Part shown: one piece after another, positions 1 through 6,712 of the stretch | How the letters are laid out: each line of letters begins with the position of its first letter | Position numbering within the stretch: the stretch's first letter is position 1 | From: Lentisphaerota bacterium | GTDB taxonomy: Bacteria > Verrucomicrobiota > Kiritimatiellia > UBA8416 > JAFGTH01 | Direction: 5' to 3' | DNA length: 7,672 nucleotides | NCBI GenBank assembly: GCA_016934225.1 | Contig: JAFGTH010000266.1 | Span: 1-7,672, forward strand | Notes under the pieces: model-generated | Database searches by the model: none | What the model saw: the letters and a program-made list of their open reading frames with translations, nothing else | What the model was told of the DNA's origin: nothing | Program-made: the position numbers and the translations under genes

Positions 1-207
1 AGTGATGACGACCATGTCGTAAGCTTAATTACTCCATCAGCAGGCCTGAAAATATTTCTCGCGCGCAATGTAGCGTTGTCTTGCAGCGCCGAATGGAACA
101 TCGGCGGAGGCGAGATTTACGCTTATGAGAGAATTGATGATAACTCCGGCAGCGGTAAACGCACCGCATTTTCCGCTAATGCCGGTATTAAGTTTCTTTT
201 CTTCTAG
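1..207 (+). CDS. Outer-membrane beta-barrel protein, C-terminal fragment (5' end outside window)
   Basis: Frame 1 is open from the first base to a TAG stop at 205-207 and encodes the last 68 residues of a protein whose start lies to the left. Two stretches show the alternating polar/hydrophobic pattern of antiparallel transmembrane strands: residues 8-32 (VSLITPSAGLKIFLARNVAL and onward) and residues 54-68. The protein ends in KFLFF, and a C-terminal aromatic residue on a final strand is the classic signal recognised by the BAM assembly machinery. The polar stretch GGGEIYAYERIDDNSGSGKR between them reads as a surface loop. I infer an integral outer-membrane barrel; its specific function cannot be told from this fragment. 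The gene converges on the OmpA-family gene with 10 bp between the stop codons. Confidence 0.65.
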   Translation, partial: SDDDHVVSLITPSAGLKIFLARNVALSCSAEWNIGGGEIYAYERIDDNSGSGKRTAFSANAGIKFLFF

Positions 208-217
208 AGAAAACGAT

Positions 218-1540
218 TTACTTGATGTCTTCTACTACGGACGGAACACCCTTTACAGGGTGTCTCTGTTCAACATTCGACTCTTGAGCAGCATGGCTGC
301 GGATATAAATCTCCACCCGCCGATTTACCGGATTGCCGGTCTCTCTATCATTCGGGGCTTTCGGTCTGTCAAATCCATAACCGACAGCCGTAAGCCTGTC
401 CGCAGATATACCGCCTTTGTCCATAAGCCATTTTTTGACAGACTCCGCCCGTCGCTGGGAAAGACGCTTATTGTAGGAGTCCCCAGACCTTCTGGTCTTG
501 TCAGCATGTCCTTCTATTCGCGCAACCGACTCCGGGTTTCTCTGCATGGCTTTCGCAATCTTTAGCAAGGCCTGATCATACTCCGGATTGATATCTGATT
601 TCTTCAACGCAAACTGAATGTTTAATTCAAACAATTGCAAATCGTCGGATTTATCAAGAGGATCAGTGCCATCCTCAATGACTTCATGGCCATCGGCCAC
701 CCCTCCTTCATCGGTATCACGCCTCAGCGGATGAGTATCGTACACCAGCACTTCTGCGCCATCTGTAAGTCCATCCCAGTCTGTGTCCGGATTCAACGGA
801 TCAGTCTTGTGCGCGTGGACCTCCTGACCGTCTTGCAAACCATCCCGATCAGTATCCGGATCGTACACATCTGTGCCCCATTCCAACTCTTCGGCATCTG
901 TGAGCCCGTCGCCATCCGCATCATCCGAACCGCCAACAGCCACTATTTTCTCTTCCAGCCGCGCAGCCCAAGTCCAACAGATACCGACATTCGCAATCGA
1001 ATTGGCATTCGGCGCCTGTCCAAAACCCTGTAACATTGCTCGATAGTCGGCATGTATCGCCCACTGATCATTAAAATGGTACATCACACCGCCGCCAACG
1101 CGAAGCTGCATTTCGGTCTGTGCATCGTTGACAGATTCGCCGTAATGAACAAAGCCGATGCCCGCAGCCATGTACGGATCCAGTCGCTCCCAACGCGTGA
1201 AATGAAATAGACCGTCAAACGATAAACCGGCTCCATATGTATTGAAGCTCGTGCCATCCGTTCTTGTCACATCAAGCGACGGCGCCAACTGCAGTTTGCC
1301 TTCGAAAGTCCATCGGTCGGAATAGTCATAGCCCAGTCCAACAAACATCCCGATGCTATCGCTAACCGATTGATCGCCCTGGAAGTCCAACATTCCACTA
1401 CTGACTCCAAGGTACCACGGATGAATCGCGCCGGTTTCCTGCGCGGGCTCTTGTGCAAGAGCGCTGTTCGCCACACCAATCGTCGCAACAATACCAATCA
1501 TTGCGGAGACCACATTCACGAGCCAAGCATGATGTTTCAT
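218..1540 (-). CDS. OmpA-family outer-membrane protein with TSP3 repeats
   Basis: This 440-residue envelope protein should anchor the outer membrane to peptidoglycan. Residues 1-29 form a signal peptide (hydrophobic core 8-26, A-L-A cleavage motif at 27-29). Residues 41-192 look like an eight-stranded OmpA-like barrel (YLGVSSG, GMFVGLGYDYS, DPYMAAGIGFVHYG, QLRVGGGVMYHF). Residues 205-296 hold four thrombospondin type 3 repeats of about 23 residues (DADGDGLTDAEE, DTDRDGLQDGQE, DTDWDGLTDGAE, DTDEGGVADGHE), a calcium-binding motif that acts as a stiff linker. Residues 302-414 form the OmpA C-terminal domain, with IEGHADKTR, LSQRRAESV, AVGYGFDRP and NRRVEIYI. Asp347 and Arg364 match the conserved pair known to bind the diaminopimelate of peptidoglycan in this family. 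The last repeat is degenerate (EGG for DGD). The ATG is preceded by GGAG about 10 nt upstream (minus strand 1554-1551), the clearest ribosome binding site in the window. Confidence 0.93.
   Translation of the reverse strand: MKHHAWLVNVVSAMIGIVATIGVANSALAQEPAQETGAIHPWYLGVSSGMLDFQGDQSVSDSIGMFVGLGYDYSDRWTFEGKLQLAPSLDVTRTDGTSFNTYGAGLSFDGLFHFTRWERLDPYMAAGIGFVHYGESVNDAQTEMQLRVGGGVMYHFNDQWAIHADYRAMLQGFGQAPNANSIANVGICWTWAARLEEKIVAVGGSDDADGDGLTDAEELEWGTDVYDPDTDRDGLQDGQEVHAHKTDPLNPDTDWDGLTDGAEVLVYDTHPLRRDTDEGGVADGHEVIEDGTDPLDKSDDLQLFELNIQFALKKSDINPEYDQALLKIAKAMQRNPESVARIEGHADKTRRSGDSYNKRLSQRRAESVKKWLMDKGGISADRLTAVGYGFDRPKAPNDRETGNPVNRRVEIYIRSHAAQESNVEQRHPVKGVPSVVEDIK
246..263. other. Hairpin in the 3' end of the OmpA-family gene
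   Basis: ACACCCT (246-252) and AGGGTGT (257-263) form a perfect 7-bp stem with loop TTAC, 39 bp past the stop of the plus-strand barrel gene and inside the last codons of the OmpA-family gene. It could act as a terminator for the plus-strand gene, but only TCTCTGTTC follows rather than a T-run, so this is uncertain. Confidence 0.3.
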
Positions 1541-1566
1541 GAGATACTCTCTCCACTCCTTATTCG

Positions 1567-1593
1567 GATATAATCATAAAATACGTACTTCAA
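1567..1593 (-). promoter_or_regulatory. Weak candidate promoter for the OmpA-family gene
   Basis: In the 67-bp gap upstream of the OmpA-family gene, the minus strand reads TTGAAG (1593-1588), then 15 bp, then TATATC (1572-1567). An alternative -10 hexamer, TATGAT, lies at 1578-1573 with a TTAAAA-like -35 upstream. The stretch is clearly AT-rich and lies 27-33 nt from the ATG, as a promoter should, but spacing and matches are imperfect. Read-through from the ligase gene upstream is equally possible. Confidence 0.25.
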
Positions 1594-1607
1594 GCGTTTT
1601 AAGGATC

Positions 1608-2804
1608 TTAGCAGAACATTTTTCGAACGCAAGCCATGATTCCCAAAAGCGTTATGTACATGATAAAAAGCTCTGTGTCGCCGAAATTGTACTCAACCAA
1701 GCCATTTGTCAACAGCGAGGCAAACATTAACGGGCACACAGCCGCATACACAATGCTATTGGCAGACCCACTCCGGCGAGCAGTTGCGAAACCACGCCAC
1801 CCGTCTGTCATACCAGTCACCATCCATAGAATATACACGATAAACCCTGTCCACCCTGTCTCAACCAACACCTGAGGCAAATTCGAGTGCAAATGATCCC
1901 GATCCCGTTCTACATCAGAAGCATGCGCGCGCATCATGTCATTCGTCAAAGAACCATACCCTACGCCAAAAGGATGCTGTTTGATTATCGCGGGCGCAAT
2001 CTCCCGCCACATTGTCAGCCTGCCCCCGGATTGATTGAACTCCCGACTCAACTCGCGCATTCGAACATGAACCGGCGGCAAGAACAACACGGCTCCAACC
2101 GTCAAGAGCAAAATAAACAACGCGCGCCACCCGGATTTGCTTACAACCAATAAGGACGCAAATATGCATGCACAGATCCATGATCCTCTTTTGAAATTGA
2201 TAATAAGCGCAATCACTTGAATAAGAAGCACGATTCGCCACCACATAACCCTTTTAAAATTCTTGCCCGACACATAAATCAGCGCTATCGAACCAAGTAT
2301 GCCAAGCATCAGCATCTGACCATCGGTCATTGATCCCTTGTTTATGAGTACTCGAACAAAACCAGCGCCAGCATCAGCCCGACTTGCAATTTTCCATGCA
2401 GACAACGGAACAACAATACAGCGCTCCAGCGACAATACGAGAGCGCCAAACACAACAGCTTTTACGAAACCTGCGATTCTTGCTTCACTTCGAATATGCA
2501 GCACGGCAATCGGAAGCAGCAATACTGCAATCAGTCTCCCAAGACTATGCTTTTCGACAAAACCAAAACGGGTAACACTGAAAGCGATAAAAACAAATGC
2601 AGCGCCTAATAACACAACCGGCGGCAGCGGCGGACTTTGTCGCGAAAGAACAAGATAAACGGTTGCAACAATAATAACGAGCGCCATCATGACGTTTCCC
2701 AACGCAATGGAAAACATCATGGCAAATACAGTCGCTAAAAGCAGTCGGTACGACCATTCCTCCAGATAACGCACACCGTCACTTTCTCCCGTATTCGTAT
2801 TCAT
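1608..2804 (-). CDS. O-antigen ligase / polymerase family membrane protein (Wzy_C domain)
   Basis: This is an inner-membrane protein of 398 residues, the usual family size, with about 11-12 hydrophobic segments and one large periplasmic loop. Members transfer O-antigen from undecaprenyl diphosphate to lipid A-core (WaaL type) or polymerise it (Wzy type). Family marks in the sequence are FKRGSW with Arg206 at a membrane edge, then the loop containing HPFGVGYGS and DHLHSNLPQVLVETGWTG (His304, His306, Glu315), matching the catalytic-loop pattern G-x-G ... H-x-N-x-L-Q ... E-x-G. The C-terminal membrane segments carry NGLVEYNFGD. An upstream GTG at 2882-2880 would add 26 polar residues with no ribosome binding site; I prefer the ATG at 2804-2802, which leaves a short cytoplasmic tail before the first membrane segment. 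Its neighbours suggest LPS assembly; ligase versus polymerase cannot be decided from sequence. A teichuronic-acid or bicarbonate-transporter-like relative is less likely. Confidence 0.85.
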   Translation of the reverse strand: MNTNTGESDGVRYLEEWSYRLLLATVFAMMFSIALGNVMMALVIIVATVYLVLSRQSPPLPPVVLLGAAFVFIAFSVTRFGFVEKHSLGRLIAVLLLPIAVLHIRSEARIAGFVKAVVFGALVLSLERCIVVPLSAWKIASRADAGAGFVRVLINKGSMTDGQMLMLGILGSIALIYVSGKNFKRVMWWRIVLLIQVIALIINFKRGSWICACIFASLLVVSKSGWRALFILLLTVGAVLFLPPVHVRMRELSREFNQSGGRLTMWREIAPAIIKQHPFGVGYGSLTNDMMRAHASDVERDRDHLHSNLPQVLVETGWTGFIVYILWMVTGMTDGWRGFATARRSGSANSIVYAAVCPLMFASLLTNGLVEYNFGDTELFIMYITLLGIMACVRKMFC

Positions 2805-2934
2805 ACGCCAAACTCGCAACTCTTCAACCAAAAGCCGGCCGTAATTGCAATGGCCGTCACCCAACAAGGTCTTCTTGTACACTATTTCGAATCATGATAT
2901 CGCTATTTCAGGAAAAATACAGTTCAATACGCCG
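2805..2934. promoter_or_regulatory. Divergent intergenic region between ligase and GT9 genes
   Basis: These 130 bp separate the two preferred ATG starts of divergently oriented genes, so promoters for both are expected here. No hexamer pair with good spacing stands out in either direction. The best plus-strand guess is TTGTAC (2875-2880) with a poor TATCGC -10 (2898-2903). A short palindrome, ATCATGAT, sits at 2890-2897. If the longer alternative starts were used (GTG at 2882 on minus, ATG at 2845 on plus), the two genes would overlap by 38 bp. That is a further reason to prefer the inner starts. Confidence 0.3.
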
Positions 2935-4092
2935 ATGAATTACAACAAACTTCTATTGATCTATTCAGGCTGGCTGGGCGATTTAGTCTGGATCATACCA
3001 ACAATACGCGCTCTCAGAACACGGTTTTCTCATGTCTCAATAGTCGCTTCCGAGATTCAAGAACCCCTCGCGTTGTTGCTGCAAGGTAATCTGCTGGATA
3101 ATGTTTTCATTGACCACAGACGCAGGCGTCTGGCGTCTGCCGCAAAATCAAGAAGAATGGCGCTTGCAGAAGATATCGGCACGTTCGTTGATCTAAAAGG
3201 GCGCGGGAAGGCCGGCCTCTATATACCATGGCATCCAGGAACCAGGGTGTTTTCCCCTTCACGAAAAAACGCCAGAGAATACATTTTATCCAGAATACTG
3301 CATCCAATGGCAACTGAAATGCCCGATCATAACGACAAATTGCATATGGTTGACTCATATCTCGAAACGGCACAATTCCTCGGCGCAAAAGAAACTCCCG
3401 TGTGTTTTGATATCCCTTTTAGTAAAGACGTAATCGCCAACGCTGATAGAATTATAGATAAATATCATCTTCAAGACGGCCGATCAGTAGCCATCAGTCT
3501 CGGTTCGGCACAATTAAGCAAAATATGGCCGGCAATCAGATACAGACAATTAGCGGAAATTATCGAAAATGACTTGGGATATCGCGTTGTAATAATGGGC
3601 GGCGCTTCCTTTGCGCCAAATGCAAATTATGACTTCCGAACAGCACGGGAATTTTTTGGAGACGGCCGATTCGTGAATCTAGTCGCCGAAACCAATTTCG
3701 CTGTTGATTGCCGGCTGTTAAGATCAGGTGTCTTCGGCGTAATCGTCGGAAACGATAGTTTTGCCGGTCATATGGCCGGCGCCGTCAACGAAATGCCTCC
3801 ACATACCGCCGGATCCAAGCGCGCACCAAACGGAAAATACTATAAGGGCTTATACAGCGTAACTATCTTTGGCCCGACAAATCCTGAATTCTGTAAGCCT
3901 TATGATCCGACAGGTTATTTCAATATTGCCATACAACCGCGCAGATATCCGCCGGATTGCCCTTATAACCGTTCCGATCATATTTGCCCTCACTATGCGG
4001 ACGCGTATTGCGTTAAAAGAAACCATTGCATGGATATGATAAGCGTCGAACAAGTCGCCGCGACGGTAAAACAACAACTTCAGAAACTATAA
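2935..4092 (+). CDS. GT9 family (ADP-heptose:LPS heptosyltransferase-like) glycosyltransferase
   Basis: This cytoplasmic or membrane-associated GT-B fold enzyme of 385 residues likely adds heptose or another sugar to the LPS inner core. The N-terminal domain opens with a beta strand and SGWLGDLVWIIPTIRALR (residues 11-28), the family's G-x-x-GD ... P-x-x-x-x-L motif, with Asp16 at the usual catalytic-base position. The C-terminal domain has AISLGSAQLSKIWPAIRY (186-203; Lys196 matches the donor-phosphate lysine), VGNDSFAGHMAGAV (271-284; the DS ... H nucleotide-sugar motif) and FGPTNPEF (312-319). Between the last two lie about 25 residues where family members usually have about 6. The C-terminus carries Cys342, Cys351, Cys359 and Cys365 before CMDMISVEQVAATV. 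The ATG at 2935 starts right at the first beta strand; an in-frame ATG at 2845 would add 30 residues unlike the family. No close Shine-Dalgarno sequence precedes it. The donor and acceptor sugars are not deducible. Confidence 0.87.
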   Translation: MNYNKLLLIYSGWLGDLVWIIPTIRALRTRFSHVSIVASEIQEPLALLLQGNLLDNVFIDHRRRRLASAAKSRRMALAEDIGTFVDLKGRGKAGLYIPWHPGTRVFSPSRKNAREYILSRILHPMATEMPDHNDKLHMVDSYLETAQFLGAKETPVCFDIPFSKDVIANADRIIDKYHLQDGRSVAISLGSAQLSKIWPAIRYRQLAEIIENDLGYRVVIMGGASFAPNANYDFRTAREFFGDGRFVNLVAETNFAVDCRLLRSGVFGVIVGNDSFAGHMAGAVNEMPPHTAGSKRAPNGKYYKGLYSVTIFGPTNPEFCKPYDPTGYFNIAIQPRRYPPDCPYNRSDHICPHYADAYCVKRNHCMDMISVEQVAATVKQQLQKL

Positions 4093-4134
4093 GTATCCTA
4101 CTATCCTGTCATTATTCCGATATCATGTCCTTCC

Positions 4135-6333
4135 TCATCTTCTGCCGGAATTCTCAGCTTTGAATTCCGCCATCCCCGCAATGCCCGCGTTACTTACGGC
4201 ATTCACCTTGATAAATTCGTCTCGCCTTTTGACTTCGACAAACCCGCGCCCGATACCATTACCCATCATGACCGCGCCTGTAGGCGTAAAGGATCGAATA
4301 CAGGCATTGCCTTTAACCGTCAAAACGAGCGGAGCATCCCATGTTCTTACAATGCGCCGATCCGAATCCACAACGCTCAACTCCAATTCCACAACTGTTC
4401 TAAGATCGGTTTCCGCGGAAATCAGCACAGGCGCAATAGCGATATGATCCGGCGGTCCGAATAAATTAATTTTATTTTCAACAGTTTCTCCTTTGAAAAA
4501 TCCTGAAATAACCAATGCGCCGGCATGAGCATCAATCTGAGCGACCAAATGAGATCCAGATCCCATTTCAATGCGCTTGCCGGATGCCGTTTTGAGAACA
4601 ACATTTTCACAATTGGTAAAAACATGAACATCTGCCTGATTGCCCTTTTGCGCTGCCATCCAATCGCAGAATCCTTTGATGTAGGGCTTATTACAATAAA
4701 GCGCGGTTAAAAGCGACGACGACATCTTCGGCAACCGCCATGCGTCCAGAATCCCCGAGTATCTCTTATAACGGTTCTTTCTCAAGGTTGAATAGTCAGT
4801 CAGACACCATAGCAGAAAACCTGCCACATGAGGGCTATTCCCGATTGTCTTGAGGTCCTTCTCTATCAGCGCAACCTGGGCCAGTTCGTCATTAAAACTG
4901 CCGCGTAATGCAAGCGGGTAGTTTGAACACTCGCTGACGACCACGTTCTTCAACCCGCTGGACTCACAGCCTTCTTCTATTGCCTCAAATTCGTAATTTG
5001 TGCTCCAGATATCCGGTATCAAAAGTGTTCGCTCCCTTACGGCGCGATAGAAATGATTCTCGGCATAGGTTACAGGACGACCGGGATCCAGCTTGCGAAC
5101 CACATCACGCAATGCAAGATAAGCGTCACGAGATCTCGATTCATTTCCCATGCCCCAGACGATTATGCTCGGATGATTTCTGTCGCGCAACACCATATCG
5201 CGCATTTGCCTGCAAGCAGCCTTTAACCATCGGCCGCTTCGCACACTCTTCCATGTAGCAATTTCAGCGTAAACAAGAATGCCCAGTTCATCGCAAGCAT
5301 TCAAAAAGCAGGGATGCTCGGGATAGTGCGAAAGACGAACAAAATTGCAGCCCATGTCTTTCAAAATCTCCGCATCCCGGCGATGCATACCGTCCAATAA
5401 TGCATTGCCGAATCCGGGCATACTTTCATGCCTGTTGCATCCGACAAGTGTCAGCCGTTCCCCGTTAAGGAAAAAACCCTGTTTCGGCTCAAAAACCGCT
5501 TCACGAAATCCAATGGTCAGTGCAACGCAATCCTCCGCCTGATCCGAGTTATCATCGCCCAGCACACGGCATATAACCTTGTAAAGGTTTGGCGATTTCG
5601 GAGACCACAAACGCACAGCCGACGCCTCAATCATTACCTCAGGTGCATCCACACTCGATTGAGACGGAATATCAAGTGAAATCGGATCCGATTGGACCAA
5701 AACGTCCCCCGACATATCGCATAATTCCACAACGAACTTTCCCCTCCGTACTTTCAACGAGGTATTCGATATTGTGAAATTTGTCCGTACGGACGGCTTT
5801 GCGCTCAACACATCTTCACAAATAACACGAACGCTGTCCCTGCGAATATGCAAAGCGGGCAGACAGACAAGTCGCATTCGTCCGGAAAGACCTCCGTAAA
5901 GCAGAAAGTCCGGCATATTGATTCCAGGCAACACATATCTGTGAGGCCGATTATCGAGCGCAATGCCTATAACATTCTCGCAGTCAAAATTAAGCGCATC
6001 ACCCACATTCAAACGAAAACCCAGATACTGGCCGTCAACGCGGGATACTCTCCGCCCGTTTATCCAAAGCGTTCCGGTTCCATAAAAACCATCCGCTTCC
6101 AAGTACCACGCCCAACGATTCTTGTCTTCTGCCGAGTGACGAATCACAAAATTTTTCCGGTACGAACCTTCCCCTCTGTAATATTCCACCCCGGCTTGAA
6201 AAACATCCGTTTCGTTCCACGAATGCGGAAGGTCAACGACCAATCCATTCAAATCGGAGCTACCGGCAAGCCACCGCCGACTGGCGCGTGATCGAACAAA
6301 CTCCCATCCGCAACTAAGATCTATAATGTACAT
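4135..6333 (-). CDS. Glycoside hydrolase family 2 (beta-galactosidase/beta-glucuronidase-like)
   Basis: This 732-residue retaining beta-glycosidase has these domains in order: jelly-roll sugar-binding domain (about 3-156, IIDLSCGWEF through DGFYGTGTLWINGRRV and YGGLSGRMRLV), Ig-like domain (about 161-277, ending RLWSPKSPNLYKV ... IGFREA), TIM barrel (about 279-546), and C-terminal DUF4982-like and Ig-like GH2_C5-like domains. Barrel motifs are GCNRHESMPGFGNAL, NFVRLSHYPEHP, IIVWGMGNES with acid/base Glu398, and VVVSECSNYP with nucleophile Glu468. The nucleophile context is unusual, since SE is normally followed by an aromatic residue and Gly. The substrate is unknown; beta-galactosidase, beta-glucuronidase or beta-mannosidase activity are all possible. 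I chose the ATG at 6333-6331 because it abuts the domain start (MYIIDLSCGWEF) and has CAGG about 10 nt upstream. A GTG at 6420-6418 would add 29 residues that do not look like a signal peptide and would place one CCTGTAAA motif inside the gene. Either way no export signal is seen, so it is probably cytoplasmic. Confidence 0.9.
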   Translation of the reverse strand: MYIIDLSCGWEFVRSRASRRWLAGSSDLNGLVVDLPHSWNETDVFQAGVEYYRGEGSYRKNFVIRHSAEDKNRWAWYLEADGFYGTGTLWINGRRVSRVDGQYLGFRLNVGDALNFDCENVIGIALDNRPHRYVLPGINMPDFLLYGGLSGRMRLVCLPALHIRRDSVRVICEDVLSAKPSVRTNFTISNTSLKVRRGKFVVELCDMSGDVLVQSDPISLDIPSQSSVDAPEVMIEASAVRLWSPKSPNLYKVICRVLGDDNSDQAEDCVALTIGFREAVFEPKQGFFLNGERLTLVGCNRHESMPGFGNALLDGMHRRDAEILKDMGCNFVRLSHYPEHPCFLNACDELGILVYAEIATWKSVRSGRWLKAACRQMRDMVLRDRNHPSIIVWGMGNESRSRDAYLALRDVVRKLDPGRPVTYAENHFYRAVRERTLLIPDIWSTNYEFEAIEEGCESSGLKNVVVSECSNYPLALRGSFNDELAQVALIEKDLKTIGNSPHVAGFLLWCLTDYSTLRKNRYKRYSGILDAWRLPKMSSSLLTALYCNKPYIKGFCDWMAAQKGNQADVHVFTNCENVVLKTASGKRIEMGSGSHLVAQIDAHAGALVISGFFKGETVENKINLFGPPDHIAIAPVLISAETDLRTVVELELSVVDSDRRIVRTWDAPLVLTVKGNACIRSFTPTGAVMMGNGIGRGFVEVKRRDEFIKVNAVSNAGIAGMAEFKAENSGRR
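4146..4169. other. Hairpin between convergent GT9 and GH2 genes
   Basis: CGGAATTC (4146-4153) and GAATTCCG (4162-4169) form a perfect 8-bp stem with an 8-nt loop. It lies inside the last codons of the GH2 gene, 54 bp past the GT9 stop. It could slow transcription arriving from the plus strand or protect mRNA ends. No T-run follows on either strand, so it is not a standard Rho-independent terminator. Confidence 0.3.
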
Positions 6334-6431
6334 GACGAATAAACCTGGCCAAACATATTTGAAATTCGTTCTCCTGTAAAGCAGGGTCGGCACATACCGG
6401 CATAGCGAAATCGCCGACACAATTCTTGCAA

Positions 6432-6443
6432 CCTGTAAACAAA
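6432..6443. repeat. Left arm of exact 12-bp inverted repeat
   Basis: CCTGTAAACAAA here is the exact reverse complement of 6575-6586. The arms are 131 bp apart. The first eight bases (CCTGTAAA) occur again in the same orientation at 6373-6380. Confidence 0.8.
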
Positions 6444-6511
6444 TTAAAGTTACAAGCAGCGCTTCTCAGGAAATCCAAACAAGACTATTCCATGCTGAAA
6501 TCAACTTGTCT

Positions 6512-6523
6512 GTGACATGTCAC
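6512..6523. repeat. Perfect 12-bp palindrome, candidate operator
   Basis: GTGACATGTCAC reads identically on both strands and sits between the arms of the 12-bp inverted repeat. A perfect even palindrome of this size in a divergent promoter region is typical of a dimeric repressor or activator site. No matching second copy was found in the window. Confidence 0.5.
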
Positions 6524-6561
6524 GCGTTCTTTTCCCATTTTCCGATTATCTTTTCTTTCGG

Positions 6562-6581
6562 AAACAAATCAGCTTTTGTTT
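6562..6581. repeat. AAACAAA/TTTGTTT inverted repeat overlapping the right arm
   Basis: AAACAAA (6562-6568) and TTTGTTT (6575-6581) flank TCAGCT, giving a local dyad that shares bases with the right arm of the long-range repeat. Extended, it reads GGAAACAAA-N6-TTTGTTTAC, close to but not a perfect pair of GTAAACAAA half-sites. It may be a bipartite protein-binding site. Confidence 0.4.
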
Positions 6582-6586
6582 ACAGG
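6575..6586. repeat. Right arm of exact 12-bp inverted repeat
   Basis: TTTGTTTACAGG is the exact inverse of 6432-6443. It lies about 126 bp upstream of the arnB start and overlaps a local AAACAAA/TTTGTTT dyad. Confidence 0.8.
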
Positions 6587-6712
6587 CAAACCGTCCAACT
6601 TCCCATGCTTTATGTTTTCCATGCTCGTTTTTATAGTGATTAGTCGCATCATAATCGAAATTGCCGCAACTTCATCTTGCCATATGGCGCATCTGTATTA
6701 CCATGTTTGCCT

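Larger units (their letters stand above)
6334..6712. promoter_or_regulatory. Divergent regulatory region between GH2 and arnB
   Basis: These 379 bp hold no convincing gene and must contain the starts of two divergent transcripts. They are AT-rich and dense in symmetric motifs: CCTGTAAA at 6373-6380, CCTGTAAACAAA at 6432-6443, its exact inverse TTTGTTTACAGG at 6575-6586, and the palindrome GTGACATGTCAC at 6512-6523. Toward arnB, possible -10 hexamers are TATAGT (6632-6637) and CATAAT (6650-6655), neither with a good -35. Toward GH2 no clear hexamer pair was found. The TGTAAAC/GTTTACA half-sites resemble those bound by LacI/GalR-type repressors, but half-site spacing differs, so the regulator class is open. 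Confidence 0.5.

Noticed and set aside
125..565. A 146-codon plus-strand open frame opposite the end of the OmpA-family gene
   Set aside because: It overlaps both the barrel C-terminus (other frame) and conserved OmpA-domain codons; its translation is arginine-rich with no family pattern.
1581..1604. AAAATACG ... CGTTTT as a terminator after the ligase gene
   Set aside because: The stem is short, AT-only apart from two pairs, and has a bulge. It also overlaps the candidate promoter, so a terminator call is not supported.
4093..4134. Repeated TATCCT in the GT9-GH2 gap
   Set aside because: Two 6-bp copies 2 bp apart are short and there is no further structure; likely chance.
6577..6593. TGTTTA hexamer upstream of arnB as a PhoP box
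   Set aside because: A PhoP box needs a second TGTTTA-like hexamer in direct repeat 5 bp away. Neither the downstream AAACCG nor the upstream AAATCA matches.
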